From NCBI RefSeq assembly GCF_008711175.1, contig NZ_VWNF01000032.1, positions 1 through 64,000 of the forward strand: DNA of 64,000 bases, in the 5' to 3' direction. Below the pieces are notes generated by a model. The model did no database searches and was not told the DNA's origin. It worked only from the letters and a program-made list of their open reading frames with translations. Both the position numbers and the translations under genes were made by a program. Position 1 is the first letter of the stretch; every line of letters starts with the position of its first letter. This document shows positions 16,324-24,687 of this stretch, piece after piece. The stretch comes from Nesterenkonia ebinurensis (GTDB lineage: Bacteria > Actinomycetota > Actinomycetes > Actinomycetales > Micrococcaceae).

Positions 16324-17094
16324 TCAGGCCGGTGTTGCTTTGCGGATCATCAAGTAGTTGATGACGCCTTGGGCCAGTACCACGAGCACCAGACAGGCCG
16401 AGAGACTCAGCGCGGACTGCTCCACCAACCACTGCCACACCTGCGGCCAGGCGTTCTGCTGGGTGATCAGCATGACAGTTGCCAGAATCACCACTGCTGC
16501 TGCGATGATCACCAGCCACAGCCGCAGCAGACCTACCCGCTTGTACAGAATCACCGCGCCGAAGCCCAGCTGCATCACGGTGAGGCAGGCTAGGGTCGTG
16601 AACACTCCGGCCATCGCTATTCCGCCTGGACCTTCTGTCAGGTAGGGCAGATAGAAGGTGTAGCCCTCGATGCCGAAGCCATTGGTCGCCCGCTCCAGGA
16701 CGGCACCCAGGAGAAAGGCCAAGCCGAAGGCCACCGAGACTGCCCCGAAGGCCAGCACCGCACCAATGGTGAAGACCCGGCGGCTGTAGCTCAGCGCCAT
16801 CGAGAACGGGAAGGTGTGCGAACCGGCATAGGCCGCCATAAAGGCCAGGCCCCACAGGGATGCCTGTGAAGCTCCTGTGTAGAAGGGCTCCTCGGTGGGC
16901 ACTCGGTCCTCAGCCAGGTAGTCGATCCAGAATCCGATACCCACCGCGATTGCCCAGGCCAGGAGGAAGATCATCAGCGGCACCCATACCAGGGCGCTGC
17001 CGTTGATGAACTGCAGCCGGAAGGCTGCCGGCACCCGGGCGAAGCTCGACTGCTGCTGAACTGTGTGTGGCTTCTCTGCTGTTGCGGCACTCAT
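16324..17094 (-). CDS. ABC transporter membrane protein (YtrC/D-like)
   Basis: A 256-residue protein with six or so hydrophobic helices. They fall around residues 36-56, 78-98, 108-133, 150-175, 190-208 and 228-248, in the arrangement of small ABC-2-type permeases. It follows the ATPase gene with an ATGA overlap, so the two are translationally coupled. No substrate can be inferred from sequence. By analogy with Bacillus ytr-type operons the system may respond to cell-wall-active compounds, but that is only context. Confidence 0.65.
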   Translation of the reverse strand: MSAATAEKPHTVQQQSSFARVPAAFRLQFINGSALVWVPLMIFLLAWAIAVGIGFWIDYLAEDRVPTEEPFYTGASQASLWGLAFMAAYAGSHTFPFSMALSYSRRVFTIGAVLAFGAVSVAFGLAFLLGAVLERATNGFGIEGYTFYLPYLTEGPGGIAMAGVFTTLACLTVMQLGFGAVILYKRVGLLRLWLVIIAAAVVILATVMLITQQNAWPQVWQWLVEQSALSLSACLVLVVLAQGVINYLMIRKATPA

Positions 17095-18020
17095 GACTGC
17101 ACCTCCATGTCTGTGGCGTAGACGGCGTCGTTGTGATTTCTTTTGGTGGTCAGCCGAACGATCAGCTGCTGCAGGGAGACCGGCTGCAGCTCCAGGTCAA
17201 GCTCGCGAACCAGCTGTTGCTCGGCCTCGGTGAGCGCACCCAGCACCGTGGTCCGGGCGATCCGGCCCATAGTCTCGTGATGCAGCACCTCGCGGCCTGT
17301 GATCAGCTCGGCCATCGCGTCTGCTCGGCCTACCAGGGTCACGGCACGGTCGCGCAGCTGCTCCACCGGCTCATCCAGCAGAATGCGTCCGCCGTCGATG
17401 ACCACTACGTTCTCGATCAGATGGGCTATCTCATCGATCAGGTGGCTGGAGAGCACAAAGGTCCGCGGATGCTCTGAATAGTCCTCCAGCAGCCGGTCGT
17501 AGAACAGCTGTCGGGCCACCGCGTCCAGCCCCATGTAGGGTTCATCAAAGAATGTCACCTCGGCCCGGGAAGCCAGGCCGATGATCACCGCCACCGCGGA
17601 TTTCTGGCCGCGGGACATCTTCTTGATCTTGGTCTTCTCCGGAACGCGGAAATCGGCGATCAGCCGGTTCGCGAAATCCCAGTTCCAGTTGGCGAAGGCA
17701 TCTGCGGCAGCCTTGAAGGCGTGCTTGGCCAGGGCGTCGTCGGGATACTTCTGGTCCTCGCGGACAAAGCAGATCTTGGGCAGCACCTGTTCGTTCTCAT
17801 GCGGCGTCTGGCCGAAGACCTTCACCTCGCCCTCTGATGGCCAGGCCTGAGCGGTCATGATCGACATCAGGGTGGTCTTCCCTGCGCCGTTGCGGCCCAG
17901 CAGGCCGTGGATGACATCCTTCTCGAAGGCAACGGTGACATCATCCAGCGCTGTGGTGGACCCATAGCGCCGGGTCAGTCCCCGTACCTGTATCGCTGTG
18001 CCGGCGGTGTTCCCACTCAT
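17091..18020 (-). CDS. ABC transporter ATP-binding protein (YtrB-like)
   Basis: A 309-residue ATPase with Walker A GRNGAGKT (residues 42-49), signature KMSRGQKSA and Walker B VTFFDEP, then a D-loop/H-loop region (VLSSHLIDEIAHL). A C-terminal domain of about 90 residues follows the ATPase core. The signature is SRGQK, as in YtrB-type ATPases, rather than LSGGQ. It lies between a GntR regulator 13 bp upstream and the overlapping permease, giving a three-gene operon regulated by its first product. Confidence 0.82.
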   Translation of the reverse strand: MSGNTAGTAIQVRGLTRRYGSTTALDDVTVAFEKDVIHGLLGRNGAGKTTLMSIMTAQAWPSEGEVKVFGQTPHENEQVLPKICFVREDQKYPDDALAKHAFKAAADAFANWNWDFANRLIADFRVPEKTKIKKMSRGQKSAVAVIIGLASRAEVTFFDEPYMGLDAVARQLFYDRLLEDYSEHPRTFVLSSHLIDEIAHLIENVVVIDGGRILLDEPVEQLRDRAVTLVGRADAMAELITGREVLHHETMGRIARTTVLGALTEAEQQLVRELDLELQPVSLQQLIVRLTTKRNHNDAVYATDMEVQS

Positions 18021-18033
18021 CGGCAGACTCCTC

Positions 18034-18438
18034 TCACTCGTGGTCGGTTGACTGCTGCGCCCGTTCGCGCAGCAGCTCTATGACGGTCTCCACCTGCAGC
18101 CCAATATGACGGGCCTCGGCAAGCATCGGTGTGAGGTAGTGGTCGGCGAAGCGCTGGCGGCGCTCTGCGCGCAGCCGTTCGGCAGCCCTCTCGGCGACGA
18201 ACATGCCCAGTCCGCGCCGTTTGATGAGGATGCCGCGGTCCACCAGAAGGTTGATTCCCTTGGCTGCGGTGGCCGGGTTGATCCGGTGGAAGGCTGCGAG
18301 CTCATTGGTGGAAGGTGCGCGTTCGCCCTCCTGGAGCGAACCGTCCAGCACAGATGACTCGATCTCCTCGGCAATCTGCACGAACAGCGGGCGGCCCTCG
18401 TCCACAAGCTCACCTCCTTCTGCGGTTTCAGCGACCAT
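18034..18438 (-). CDS. GntR-family regulator, YtrA subfamily
   Basis: A 134-residue repressor with an N-terminal winged helix (PLFVQIAEEIESSVLDG, then PSTNELAAFHRINPATAAKG and LLVDRGILIKRRGLGMFV) and a short helical C-terminal part, the compact YtrA layout without a large ligand domain. It heads the operon with the ABC ATPase and permease. A perfect 10-6-10 inverted repeat 28 bp upstream of its start is the obvious self-operator. Confidence 0.85.
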   Translation of the reverse strand: MVAETAEGGELVDEGRPLFVQIAEEIESSVLDGSLQEGERAPSTNELAAFHRINPATAAKGINLLVDRGILIKRRGLGMFVAERAAERLRAERRQRFADHYLTPMLAEARHIGLQVETVIELLRERAQQSTDHE

Positions 18439-18465
18439 CTCAGCTTACCAACTCCACTACCTCAG

Positions 18466-18491
18466 TGGTTCATTACTCTACTAATGAACCA
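18466..18491. promoter_or_regulatory. Inverted-repeat operator of the YtrA-like regulator
   Basis: TGGTTCATTA (18466-18475), six spacer bases and TAATGAACCA (18482-18491) form a perfect inverted repeat just upstream of the GntR gene. YtrA-type repressors bind long palindromes near their own promoters, so autoregulation is likely. The wider stretch 18439-18808 has no gene; it also holds a low-complexity C-rich tract and the hairpin at 18673-18740. Confidence 0.7.
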
Positions 18492-18672
18492 TATAACAGC
18501 GACGCCGTCAACTCCTGCTCTCTGCCGCACTCCGCTACCCCGTCGCCCGCCACCTCTCCGCACACCCACAGCTACCTCAACCGCGCACCGCGCCCCCAAG
18601 CCGAGTACCGCCGCCCCCAGCAGCCTCAACCGCGCGCCGCCACCACCAGCCGCGCTTCCCTCTCAACCGGCC

Positions 18673-18740
18673 CGAGTGCATGATTTGTGCAGCAGTTTGG
18701 GCTCAGAAAGACCAGAAGTACTGCACAAATCATGCACTCG
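18673..18740. repeat. 20-bp perfect inverted repeat around a 28-nt loop
   Basis: CGAGTGCATGATTTGTGCAG (18673-18692) is exactly complementary to 18721-18740. The loop (18693-18720) has no clear structure. The arms are AT-richer than the surroundings. It lies 68 bp before the HAD phosphatase. It could be a terminator-like hairpin, the footprint of a small mobile element, or a regulator site; none can be chosen from sequence alone. Confidence 0.75.
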
Positions 18741-18808
18741 AAGAGTGGGTGGGGAATAGAGCGTGGGTAAAGAGTGAGCAGGGAATCGCGGGGCCATAGG
18801 ATAGAGCT

Positions 18809-19609
18809 ATGAGCGGCGAGACGAACATTGAGTGCTGGCTGACAGATATGGACGGGGTGCTGGTGCGTGAGCACGAGGCACTGCCCGGCGCGGCGGAGCT
18901 GCTGGAGCAGTGGCGGCGCAAGGACCTGCCCTATCTGGTACTGACCAATAACTCGATCTTCACTGCGCGCGATCTCTCTGCCCGACTGCGCAATTCAGGA
19001 CTGGTGGTCCCAGAGGACCGGATCTGGACCTCCGCGCTGGCCACCGCCACCTTCCTGGCCCAGCAGGTGGACACCGAACACAGCGGCGGCAGCGCCTACG
19101 TAGTCGGCGAGGCAGGGCTGACCACCGCACTGCACGAGGCCGGGTTCATCATGACCGAGACTGGCCCCGACTACGTGGTAGTGGGCGAGACCCGCAACTA
19201 CAGCTTCGAAGCGATCACCAAGGCTGTGCGGCTGATCAACAACGGCGCACGGTTCATCGTCACCAACCCGGATGCCACCGGCCCCAGCCCTGAGGGCGTG
19301 CTGCCGGCCACCGGGGCGATCGCCGCACTGATCTCCAAGGCCACCGGCTCCGACCCCTATGTGGTGGGCAAGCCGAACCCCATGATGTTCCGCTCAGCCC
19401 TGAACCATCTGGGTGCCCACTCGATGCAGACCGCAATGATCGGTGACCGGATGGACACCGACATCGTGGCCGGCATGGAGGCCGGAATGCACACCATCCT
19501 GGTGATGTCCGGGGTCTCCAGCCAGACAAGCATCTCCCAGTACCCGTTCAGGCCCAACCGGATCATCGACGGCGTCTATGAGTTAGTCGACGACTTCGTC
19601 GCCGATTAG
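18809..19609 (+). CDS. HAD-IIA family sugar phosphatase (NagD-like)
   Basis: A 266-residue haloacid-dehalogenase hydrolase of subclass IIA. Motif I is DMDGVLV (Asp13, Asp15), motif II VLTNNS, motif III Lys in VVGKPNPMMF, and motif IV IGDRMDTDIVAGMEAGM. The large cap domain between motifs II and III is present (VVGEAGLTTALHEAGF ... VTNPDATGPSPEGVLPATGAI). It probably dephosphorylates small phospho-sugars or nucleotides. It is a single gene and converges on the dehydrogenase gene 380 bp away. Confidence 0.88.
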   Translation: MSGETNIECWLTDMDGVLVREHEALPGAAELLEQWRRKDLPYLVLTNNSIFTARDLSARLRNSGLVVPEDRIWTSALATATFLAQQVDTEHSGGSAYVVGEAGLTTALHEAGFIMTETGPDYVVVGETRNYSFEAITKAVRLINNGARFIVTNPDATGPSPEGVLPATGAIAALISKATGSDPYVVGKPNPMMFRSALNHLGAHSMQTAMIGDRMDTDIVAGMEAGMHTILVMSGVSSQTSISQYPFRPNRIIDGVYELVDDFVAD

Positions 19610-19989
19610 GAGGTTCCGCCGGTAGGTGCTGCCATTGTGAGCATGTGCGAGGGTACGTACTGGGCAAATCCGGCGGAGTGGAGCACATGCCGGAGGCATA
19701 TGTGACCGAGCCAGGCGCAGAACCAGGGCGTATCAGCGTGCAGCGCACGAGAGCGAGCCGGGATCTGCGACCTCAGGGGACGTGGGAAGCAAGCGAACCA
19801 GACCTAGCCTAGTAGCGAATCTCTAAGGCCTGTCTGATCAACCGGCACCGTAGCGAGTGGGAGCCATGGCATCAGGAACCCATGCCAACACGCCAGCATT
19901 TGTGCGGGCCACTTCAGCATGCTGCACGGTGTGGCTGGCAAGCTGAGCGAAGAAGGAAATGCTACCGCAAGCGCCGCATTCCGCTCAGC
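19610..19989. other. 380-bp gene-free, hairpin-rich region between convergent genes
   Basis: No plausible gene. GCATGTGC (19641-19648) is matched by GCACATGC (19683-19690), enclosing GTACGTAC, and CACATGCC/GGCATATGTG forms another hairpin. Short motifs such as GGGAAGCAAGCGA and AGCGAGTGGGAGCC resemble pieces of other intergenic elements at 15920 and in the pabB insertion. It may be a graveyard of small palindromic repeats or hold a structured RNA; I cannot tell which. Confidence 0.4.
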
Positions 19990-22929
19990 TCAATCGAGCG
20001 CATGAGCCCTTTCGGCAAGCAGTTCGGCGAGGTGGATGGCGGGGATCTCGGCGAGGTCGTCCAGCTGGACCCGGCAGCTCATGCCGTCGGCCAGCACCAC
20101 TTTCCTGGCGCCGTCATACTCTGCTGAGTCCATCCGCTCTTTTTGGGCGCGTACCGCGGGCAGCAGATAGGTCTCAGCCACGGCGACCGAAACCTCGTAG
20201 TGGCCTTTCTCCACACCGAAGTTCCCGGCCAGGCCGCAGCAGCCTGCCACCTTGGTGACGGTGGCCCCAGCCATCTGAAGCAGCGCCTGGTCCACATCCC
20301 AGCCGATCACCGAGGACTGGTGACAGTGCGGTTGGGCCACCACATCGACTCCGGTGAGATCAGGCAGCTGGATCCGGCCCTCATCCACCAGCCGGTTGAC
20401 CAGCTCCGCGAAGCTCAGCACCCCATCGGCCACTGTCTTGGCCTCTTCCCTGGCGGAGAGCTCCACTGCATCAGAGCGCAGGGTGGCCAGACAGCTGGGC
20501 TCCAGGCCGATCACCGGTACTCCGGAAGCCACCACCGGCTCCAGTGCGGTGATGGCTTGGTCAATCCGTGCCTTAGCAGCGTCCAGCTGACCGGTGGTGA
20601 TCCAGGGCAGTCCGCAGCAGCCCTGTTTGCCGATGATCTGCACCTCCAGCCCCTGGCTACGCAGGAACTCAATGGCAGCCAGTCCCGACTGGGGGAAGAA
20701 GTGGTTGGTGAAGGAGTCCGCCCATACCCACACATCAGGATCAGATGACTGCCCAGCATGCTCGCCCTTGCTGCCTGGTGACATCCTGGCGGCCCGGCGC
20801 AGAGTTTTCGCGGCGAACTTCGGCACACTGCGGCGCTGGTCGATACCAGCTGCCCATTTGGCCAGCGCAGCCACCGGGGGCAGCTTCATAGTGAGGTTGG
20901 CCAGCGGTGCCACGGGGGCAGCGAGTCTTGCCCACAAGGGCAGTCGGCCCAGAATGTAGTGACTGCGGGGGCGGAGCTTCCTCTTCGGCTGGCCCTGCTC
21001 GTTACGATCATAGGTCTGGTGCAGAGCCTCTGCCTTATAGGTGGCCATATCCACCCCGGCCGGGCAGTCGGAGGCGCAGCCTTTACAGGCCAGACAGAAG
21101 TCCAGGGCCTCATGGACTGCGGGGTCGGTCAGCCCCTTGACCAGGGTGCCGTCCATGGCCTCCTGCAGGATCCGGCCGCGCCCGCGGGTGGAGTCCTTCT
21201 CATCCTTGGTGGCCAAATAACTGGGGCACATCACGCCGTTGGTGGCCGGCGCTACGCAGCGACCCACCCCGGAGCAGCGGTGCACCGCGGCCCCGAAGTC
21301 ACCCTTGTCATGGGGCAGCAGCATCCCAGGCCAGGGCAGCTCCTGCTTGGGCTGGGTGGGTTTGATGTTCTCAGTGTGGGGCACCGGGCCGGAGTCGTCG
21401 GGTGCGGTGATGATGCCGGGATTGAGCAGGTTCTGCGGGTCGCAGACAGCCTTCGCCTGGGCAAATAAGGCGATTGAGGCCTCGTCGTACATAGTGGGCA
21501 GAAGCTGCGAACGCACCCTGCCGTCGCCGTGCTCTCCTGAGAGCGAACCCCCGTAGTGGGCCAGGCGTTCGGCGCAGGCTGCCATGAACTCGGCGAATAC
21601 TCCGGTGCTGGAGGCATCACCGTGCCGGAAAGGGAAATCGATGCGGCAGTGGATGCAGCCATCGCCGAAGTGCCCGTAGGGGTAGCCCTGCAGGCCGTAG
21701 TCTTTCATGAGGGACTCGAACTCGCGCATCCAGGCACCCAGATGCTCCGGGGGCACTGCGGCATCCTCCCAACCGGAATGGGCGGGAGTGGGCAGACTGA
21801 TCCCGGCCAGGCCGGCGCCGTCCTCGCGGATCTTCCACAGCGCGGCGGCCTCGCCCGCATCCTCGATCATCCGGTCTCCCACTGCCGAAGCTGCGGCCTT
21901 AACCGCTGCCAGGGTGTCCAGGGCGGCCTCGCCGGCGGTCTCCACGAACAGCCAGGATTCTCCCTTGGGCAGGGTGGGCACGCGTTTACCGGCACCGCGG
22001 ACCAGGGCTGCCAGGCGGGAGTCCATGCCCTCGCAGGCGATCAACCGGCCGGCACCGGCGGTGAGGATGTCCGGCACAGCGTCGGCGGCCTCTGCCACGG
22101 TAGGGAAGCCCAGCACCATCAGGCGGCGGCCGGGCTCATCCTGAACCAGGTTGACGGTGGCCTGAAGCACCGTGCCAAGAGTGCCCTCGGTACCGGCGAT
22201 GAACTTCTCGATCTGCCCACGGTTCTCCGGGAGCAGATGTTCCAGGCTGTAGCCGGAGATCTGGCGCCCGAACTGTCCGAAGTTGGTGCGGATATGAGCC
22301 AGATTCTGGTTGGCCAGCTCCAGCAGCTTAGTCGCGGTGGGGCCGGTGGCTTTTCCGGAGCGGGCGTCAAAGTGCCCGACTTCCCCATTGCCGAAGAGAA
22401 TGCTGGCAGCCTCAATGTTGTCTGAGGTGCGCCCGTAGCCCAGCGCCCGGGAGCCGCAGGCGTTGTTGCCGATCATTCCGCCGATGGTGCACCGGGAGTG
22501 AGTGGAGGGATCGGGGCCGAAGCGCAGTCCGTGCGGGGCAGCAGCCCGCTGCAGATCGGCGTGAATGACTCCGGGATCCACCGTGGCAGTGCGGGTCTCG
22601 GGGTTGATTTCAATGATCCGTTTGAGGTCCCGGGTATCGAGCACGATTCCCTCGCCCACCGCGTTTCCGGCGATCGAGGTGCCGGCCCCACGCATGGTCA
22701 GCGGTACACCAAGCTCCCGGGAGACCTGATGAGCAGCATGGACCTCGTCAATGTGCTGCGGCCGGGTCACCACCTGGGGCACCACCCGGTAGAGGCTGGC
22801 ATCAGCAGAGTACATGCCGCGGGCCAGTGCCGAGTCATCCACTCGAGAGACCCCGGCGGCGCGCAGCGCGACAGCAATATCTCCGGCCTCACCTGCGGCA
22901 GTGGTGCGCTCATCAGCGGTGATGGTCAC
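19990..22929 (-). CDS. FAD-binding and Fe-S dehydrogenase (D-lactate/glycolate oxidase type)
   Basis: A 979-residue fused enzyme. The N-terminal FAD_binding_4 domain carries PLTMRGAGTSIAGNAVG and CTIGGMIGNNACGSRA. It is followed by an FAD-linked oxidase C-terminal domain, ferredoxin-like clusters (CSGVGRCV, CLACKGCASDCPAGVD near 590-680) and two CCG-type cysteine motifs (QGCCGLPWIT, AGCCGLAGNFG). This is the GlcD+GlcF or Dld-II layout: oxidation of D-lactate or a related 2-hydroxy acid with electron transfer through Fe-S centres. The exact substrate, including D-2-hydroxyglutarate from GABA/succinate metabolism, is open. The GTG start has GGGAGG upstream. A palindrome shared with gabD/gabT precedes it. 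Confidence 0.85.
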   Translation of the reverse strand: MTITADERTTAAGEAGDIAVALRAAGVSRVDDSALARGMYSADASLYRVVPQVVTRPQHIDEVHAAHQVSRELGVPLTMRGAGTSIAGNAVGEGIVLDTRDLKRIIEINPETRTATVDPGVIHADLQRAAAPHGLRFGPDPSTHSRCTIGGMIGNNACGSRALGYGRTSDNIEAASILFGNGEVGHFDARSGKATGPTATKLLELANQNLAHIRTNFGQFGRQISGYSLEHLLPENRGQIEKFIAGTEGTLGTVLQATVNLVQDEPGRRLMVLGFPTVAEAADAVPDILTAGAGRLIACEGMDSRLAALVRGAGKRVPTLPKGESWLFVETAGEAALDTLAAVKAAASAVGDRMIEDAGEAAALWKIREDGAGLAGISLPTPAHSGWEDAAVPPEHLGAWMREFESLMKDYGLQGYPYGHFGDGCIHCRIDFPFRHGDASSTGVFAEFMAACAERLAHYGGSLSGEHGDGRVRSQLLPTMYDEASIALFAQAKAVCDPQNLLNPGIITAPDDSGPVPHTENIKPTQPKQELPWPGMLLPHDKGDFGAAVHRCSGVGRCVAPATNGVMCPSYLATKDEKDSTRGRGRILQEAMDGTLVKGLTDPAVHEALDFCLACKGCASDCPAGVDMATYKAEALHQTYDRNEQGQPKRKLRPRSHYILGRLPLWARLAAPVAPLANLTMKLPPVAALAKWAAGIDQRRSVPKFAAKTLRRAARMSPGSKGEHAGQSSDPDVWVWADSFTNHFFPQSGLAAIEFLRSQGLEVQIIGKQGCCGLPWITTGQLDAAKARIDQAITALEPVVASGVPVIGLEPSCLATLRSDAVELSAREEAKTVADGVLSFAELVNRLVDEGRIQLPDLTGVDVVAQPHCHQSSVIGWDVDQALLQMAGATVTKVAGCCGLAGNFGVEKGHYEVSVAVAETYLLPAVRAQKERMDSAEYDGARKVVLADGMSCRVQLDDLAEIPAIHLAELLAERAHALD

Positions 22930-22946
22930 GCTCAGCAGCCTCCCAT

Positions 22947-22958
22947 ATTGTCAACAAT
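22947..22958. promoter_or_regulatory. Palindromic operator ATTGTCAACAAT upstream of the FAD/Fe-S dehydrogenase
   Basis: Identical to the 12-mer at 2542-2553 and placed 17 bp before the start codon, where a bound repressor would block transcription. Two exact copies, both at promoters of organic-acid catabolic genes, make chance unlikely. A FadR-type GntR regulator is inferred. Confidence 0.6.
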
Positions 22959-23033
22959 CTGCCTGTTCACCACTCCTGCACTTTACCGGTCCGGCTGGCT
23001 TCCGGCGCAACTGAGGGACGACGACGCCGCACT

Positions 23034-24659
23034 CTACCCCTCAGGGAAGACTGCGCCCAATGCATCCAGCACCCCGCGGGACTTGGCTATGACTTCCTGC
23101 CATTCCGCCTCGGGGTTCGAGTCAGCGGTGATCGCTCCGCCGAGTCCCAGGTGGAACTCCCACAGATCACCGGTGAGGCGCGAAGCTCGCGACGCGCCGA
23201 CTTCAGGCGTGAAGGCCGGCGCAAGCCGGCCGAGAGCTGAGCGCGGAGAGAACCGCGACATGTGGGAGCCGTTCAAACAGATGGGCGTCTGTGCAGGCCA
23301 TGTCGTGGCGTACGCGCCAGCGGTGACCCGATTGAGCTCAGTGGAAGCATGAGCCTGCTCAGCGTCCCCCGAGCCGGTTGAGGGTTGTACGCCCTCAGGC
23401 GCACCACCGACACAGACCACGGTGCGGATCAGGACAGAGAGGTCACAGGCCCCGGTGGTGGAGAACCATCCTGCCACGCCGGAGTAGGCCCCGCGCGGAC
23501 CGGTCTCCAGACTGCGCAGGATCTCCATAGTGGAGATCTTGGGCGCTCCTGTCATCGACCCGGGAGGAAACGCATCGTTGAGCGCCCGGGCAGGCGAGGC
23601 CCCGGGGGCCAGCTGAGCGCTGATAGTGGAGACCATCTGATGCACCGTGGGGTAGCTCTCCACTGCACAGAGACGCTCGGTGTGCAGAGTTCCGGGTACC
23701 GCGTGGATGGAGAGGTCGTTGCGCACCAGGTCGGCGATCATCACGTTCTCCGCCCGGTCTTTGGGATGGCTGCGCAGATCGGCGAGCTGGGCGGCGTCGT
23801 CGTCTGGGGTGGTCCCGCGGGGCCTGGTGCCCTTAATCGGTTCCGAGCGGATCACACCGGTAGTACTGATCGAGGCGAAGCGTTCCGGGGACGTGGAGAG
23901 AATGGCGCAGGCGGGGGCTGTACCGCGCTGAGGGAATCCGATGAACTGGGTGAAGGGCGCCCGGTTGCGCGCCCGCAGCTGCAGGTAGGCCTCCCAGGGG
24001 CAGCCGATGAGCCGCCCGGTGATCGCAGTGGTGAGGCAGACCTCATAGGTATTGCCCTGGTAGATCTCCTGCTGGGCCTGGCTGATCTTCGCGAGGTAGT
24101 CGAGCCTGGAATCACGGACAGTGAGCTGCTCGAGCCGAGGAGTTGGCCCAGTGACGGCGCCGGAGATGCTCCTCGGTGCAGAGCTCAGTTCCTGGATGCT
24201 GGCACCGACCAGTTCCACCCAGGGGACGACGCCGGGCTGAGGGTCTCCAGCCACCCACTGGATCTCTGCCGCGCCGGCCTGGTGGTCTACCACCACGGCA
24301 TGGGTGGCTCGAAGAAGCTGAGCCTGACCCTCGTAGCCGATCCAGCCCACCCAGCCGAGCTGGAAAGGCGCTGCGGAGGCAGCGCGGTGGCCATCTGGTG
24401 CATCGAGGCGGGGCCAGCGCTGGCCAAGCCAGTCGAAGGCATCACTGGGCAGCGCCACAGTCTCGGCGAATCGGCCCAGTGAGAAGGCCAGGATGCTGTA
24501 TCTGCTGCGCGCCGGCGCTGGGGTTCGGGCGTGGTCGCTGCTGTCCAGAAAGGCCATCGGCACCGGACCCAGCTGACGCCGGAGCACACCGAACAGCTCA
24601 GCAGCCCTATCCTCCTGCGCCGGGAAAGGCACGGTGGTGCGATCAACAGCCTCGGGCAT
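23034..24659 (-). CDS. pabB: Aminodeoxychorismate synthase component I with a large insertion
   Basis: This chorismate-binding enzyme makes 4-amino-4-deoxychorismate for folate. Conserved blocks are present: EVCLTTAITGRL, SEPIKGTRPRG, DRAENVMIADLVRNDLS and GSMTGAPKISTMEILRSLE. The C-terminal strand region is broken by nearly 80 residues between LSVLIRTVVCVGG and EFHLGLGGAITADSNPEAEW, segments that are normally almost adjacent. The insertion is encoded by palindromic DNA including repeat R (23201-23271). The frame stays open and the final conserved part is intact, so the protein may still fold. I start at the ATG at 24659, which has AGGA upstream, giving 541 residues. It diverges from the TetR gene. 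Confidence 0.85.
   Translation of the reverse strand: MPEAVDRTTVPFPAQEDRAAELFGVLRRQLGPVPMAFLDSSDHARTPAPARSRYSILAFSLGRFAETVALPSDAFDWLGQRWPRLDAPDGHRAASAAPFQLGWVGWIGYEGQAQLLRATHAVVVDHQAGAAEIQWVAGDPQPGVVPWVELVGASIQELSSAPRSISGAVTGPTPRLEQLTVRDSRLDYLAKISQAQQEIYQGNTYEVCLTTAITGRLIGCPWEAYLQLRARNRAPFTQFIGFPQRGTAPACAILSTSPERFASISTTGVIRSEPIKGTRPRGTTPDDDAAQLADLRSHPKDRAENVMIADLVRNDLSIHAVPGTLHTERLCAVESYPTVHQMVSTISAQLAPGASPARALNDAFPPGSMTGAPKISTMEILRSLETGPRGAYSGVAGWFSTTGACDLSVLIRTVVCVGGAPEGVQPSTGSGDAEQAHASTELNRVTAGAYATTWPAQTPICLNGSHMSRFSPRSALGRLAPAFTPEVGASRASRLTGDLWEFHLGLGGAITADSNPEAEWQEVIAKSRGVLDALGAVFPEG
23201..23271. repeat. Palindromic element R, copy inside pabB
   Basis: On the minus strand it contains ATGTCGCG, then the perfect 7-bp hairpin GGCCGGC-TTGC-GCCGGCC, then CTTCACGCCTGAA. 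The same order, TTGC loop and CTTCAC-CCTRAA tail occur at 36358-36430 and 49583-49654. A further hairpin (23177-23182 with 23193-23198) lies next to it. The copy is translated as part of the pabB insertion. Confidence 0.65.
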
Positions 24660-24687
24660 AAGCACCATCCTATGGCGCGGTACTAGC

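Noticed and set aside
16136-16855. Minus-strand frame running past the ABC permease end
   Set aside because: It overlaps the permease in another frame, its composition is Arg/Gly/His-rich, and the permease with its coupled start explains the sequence.
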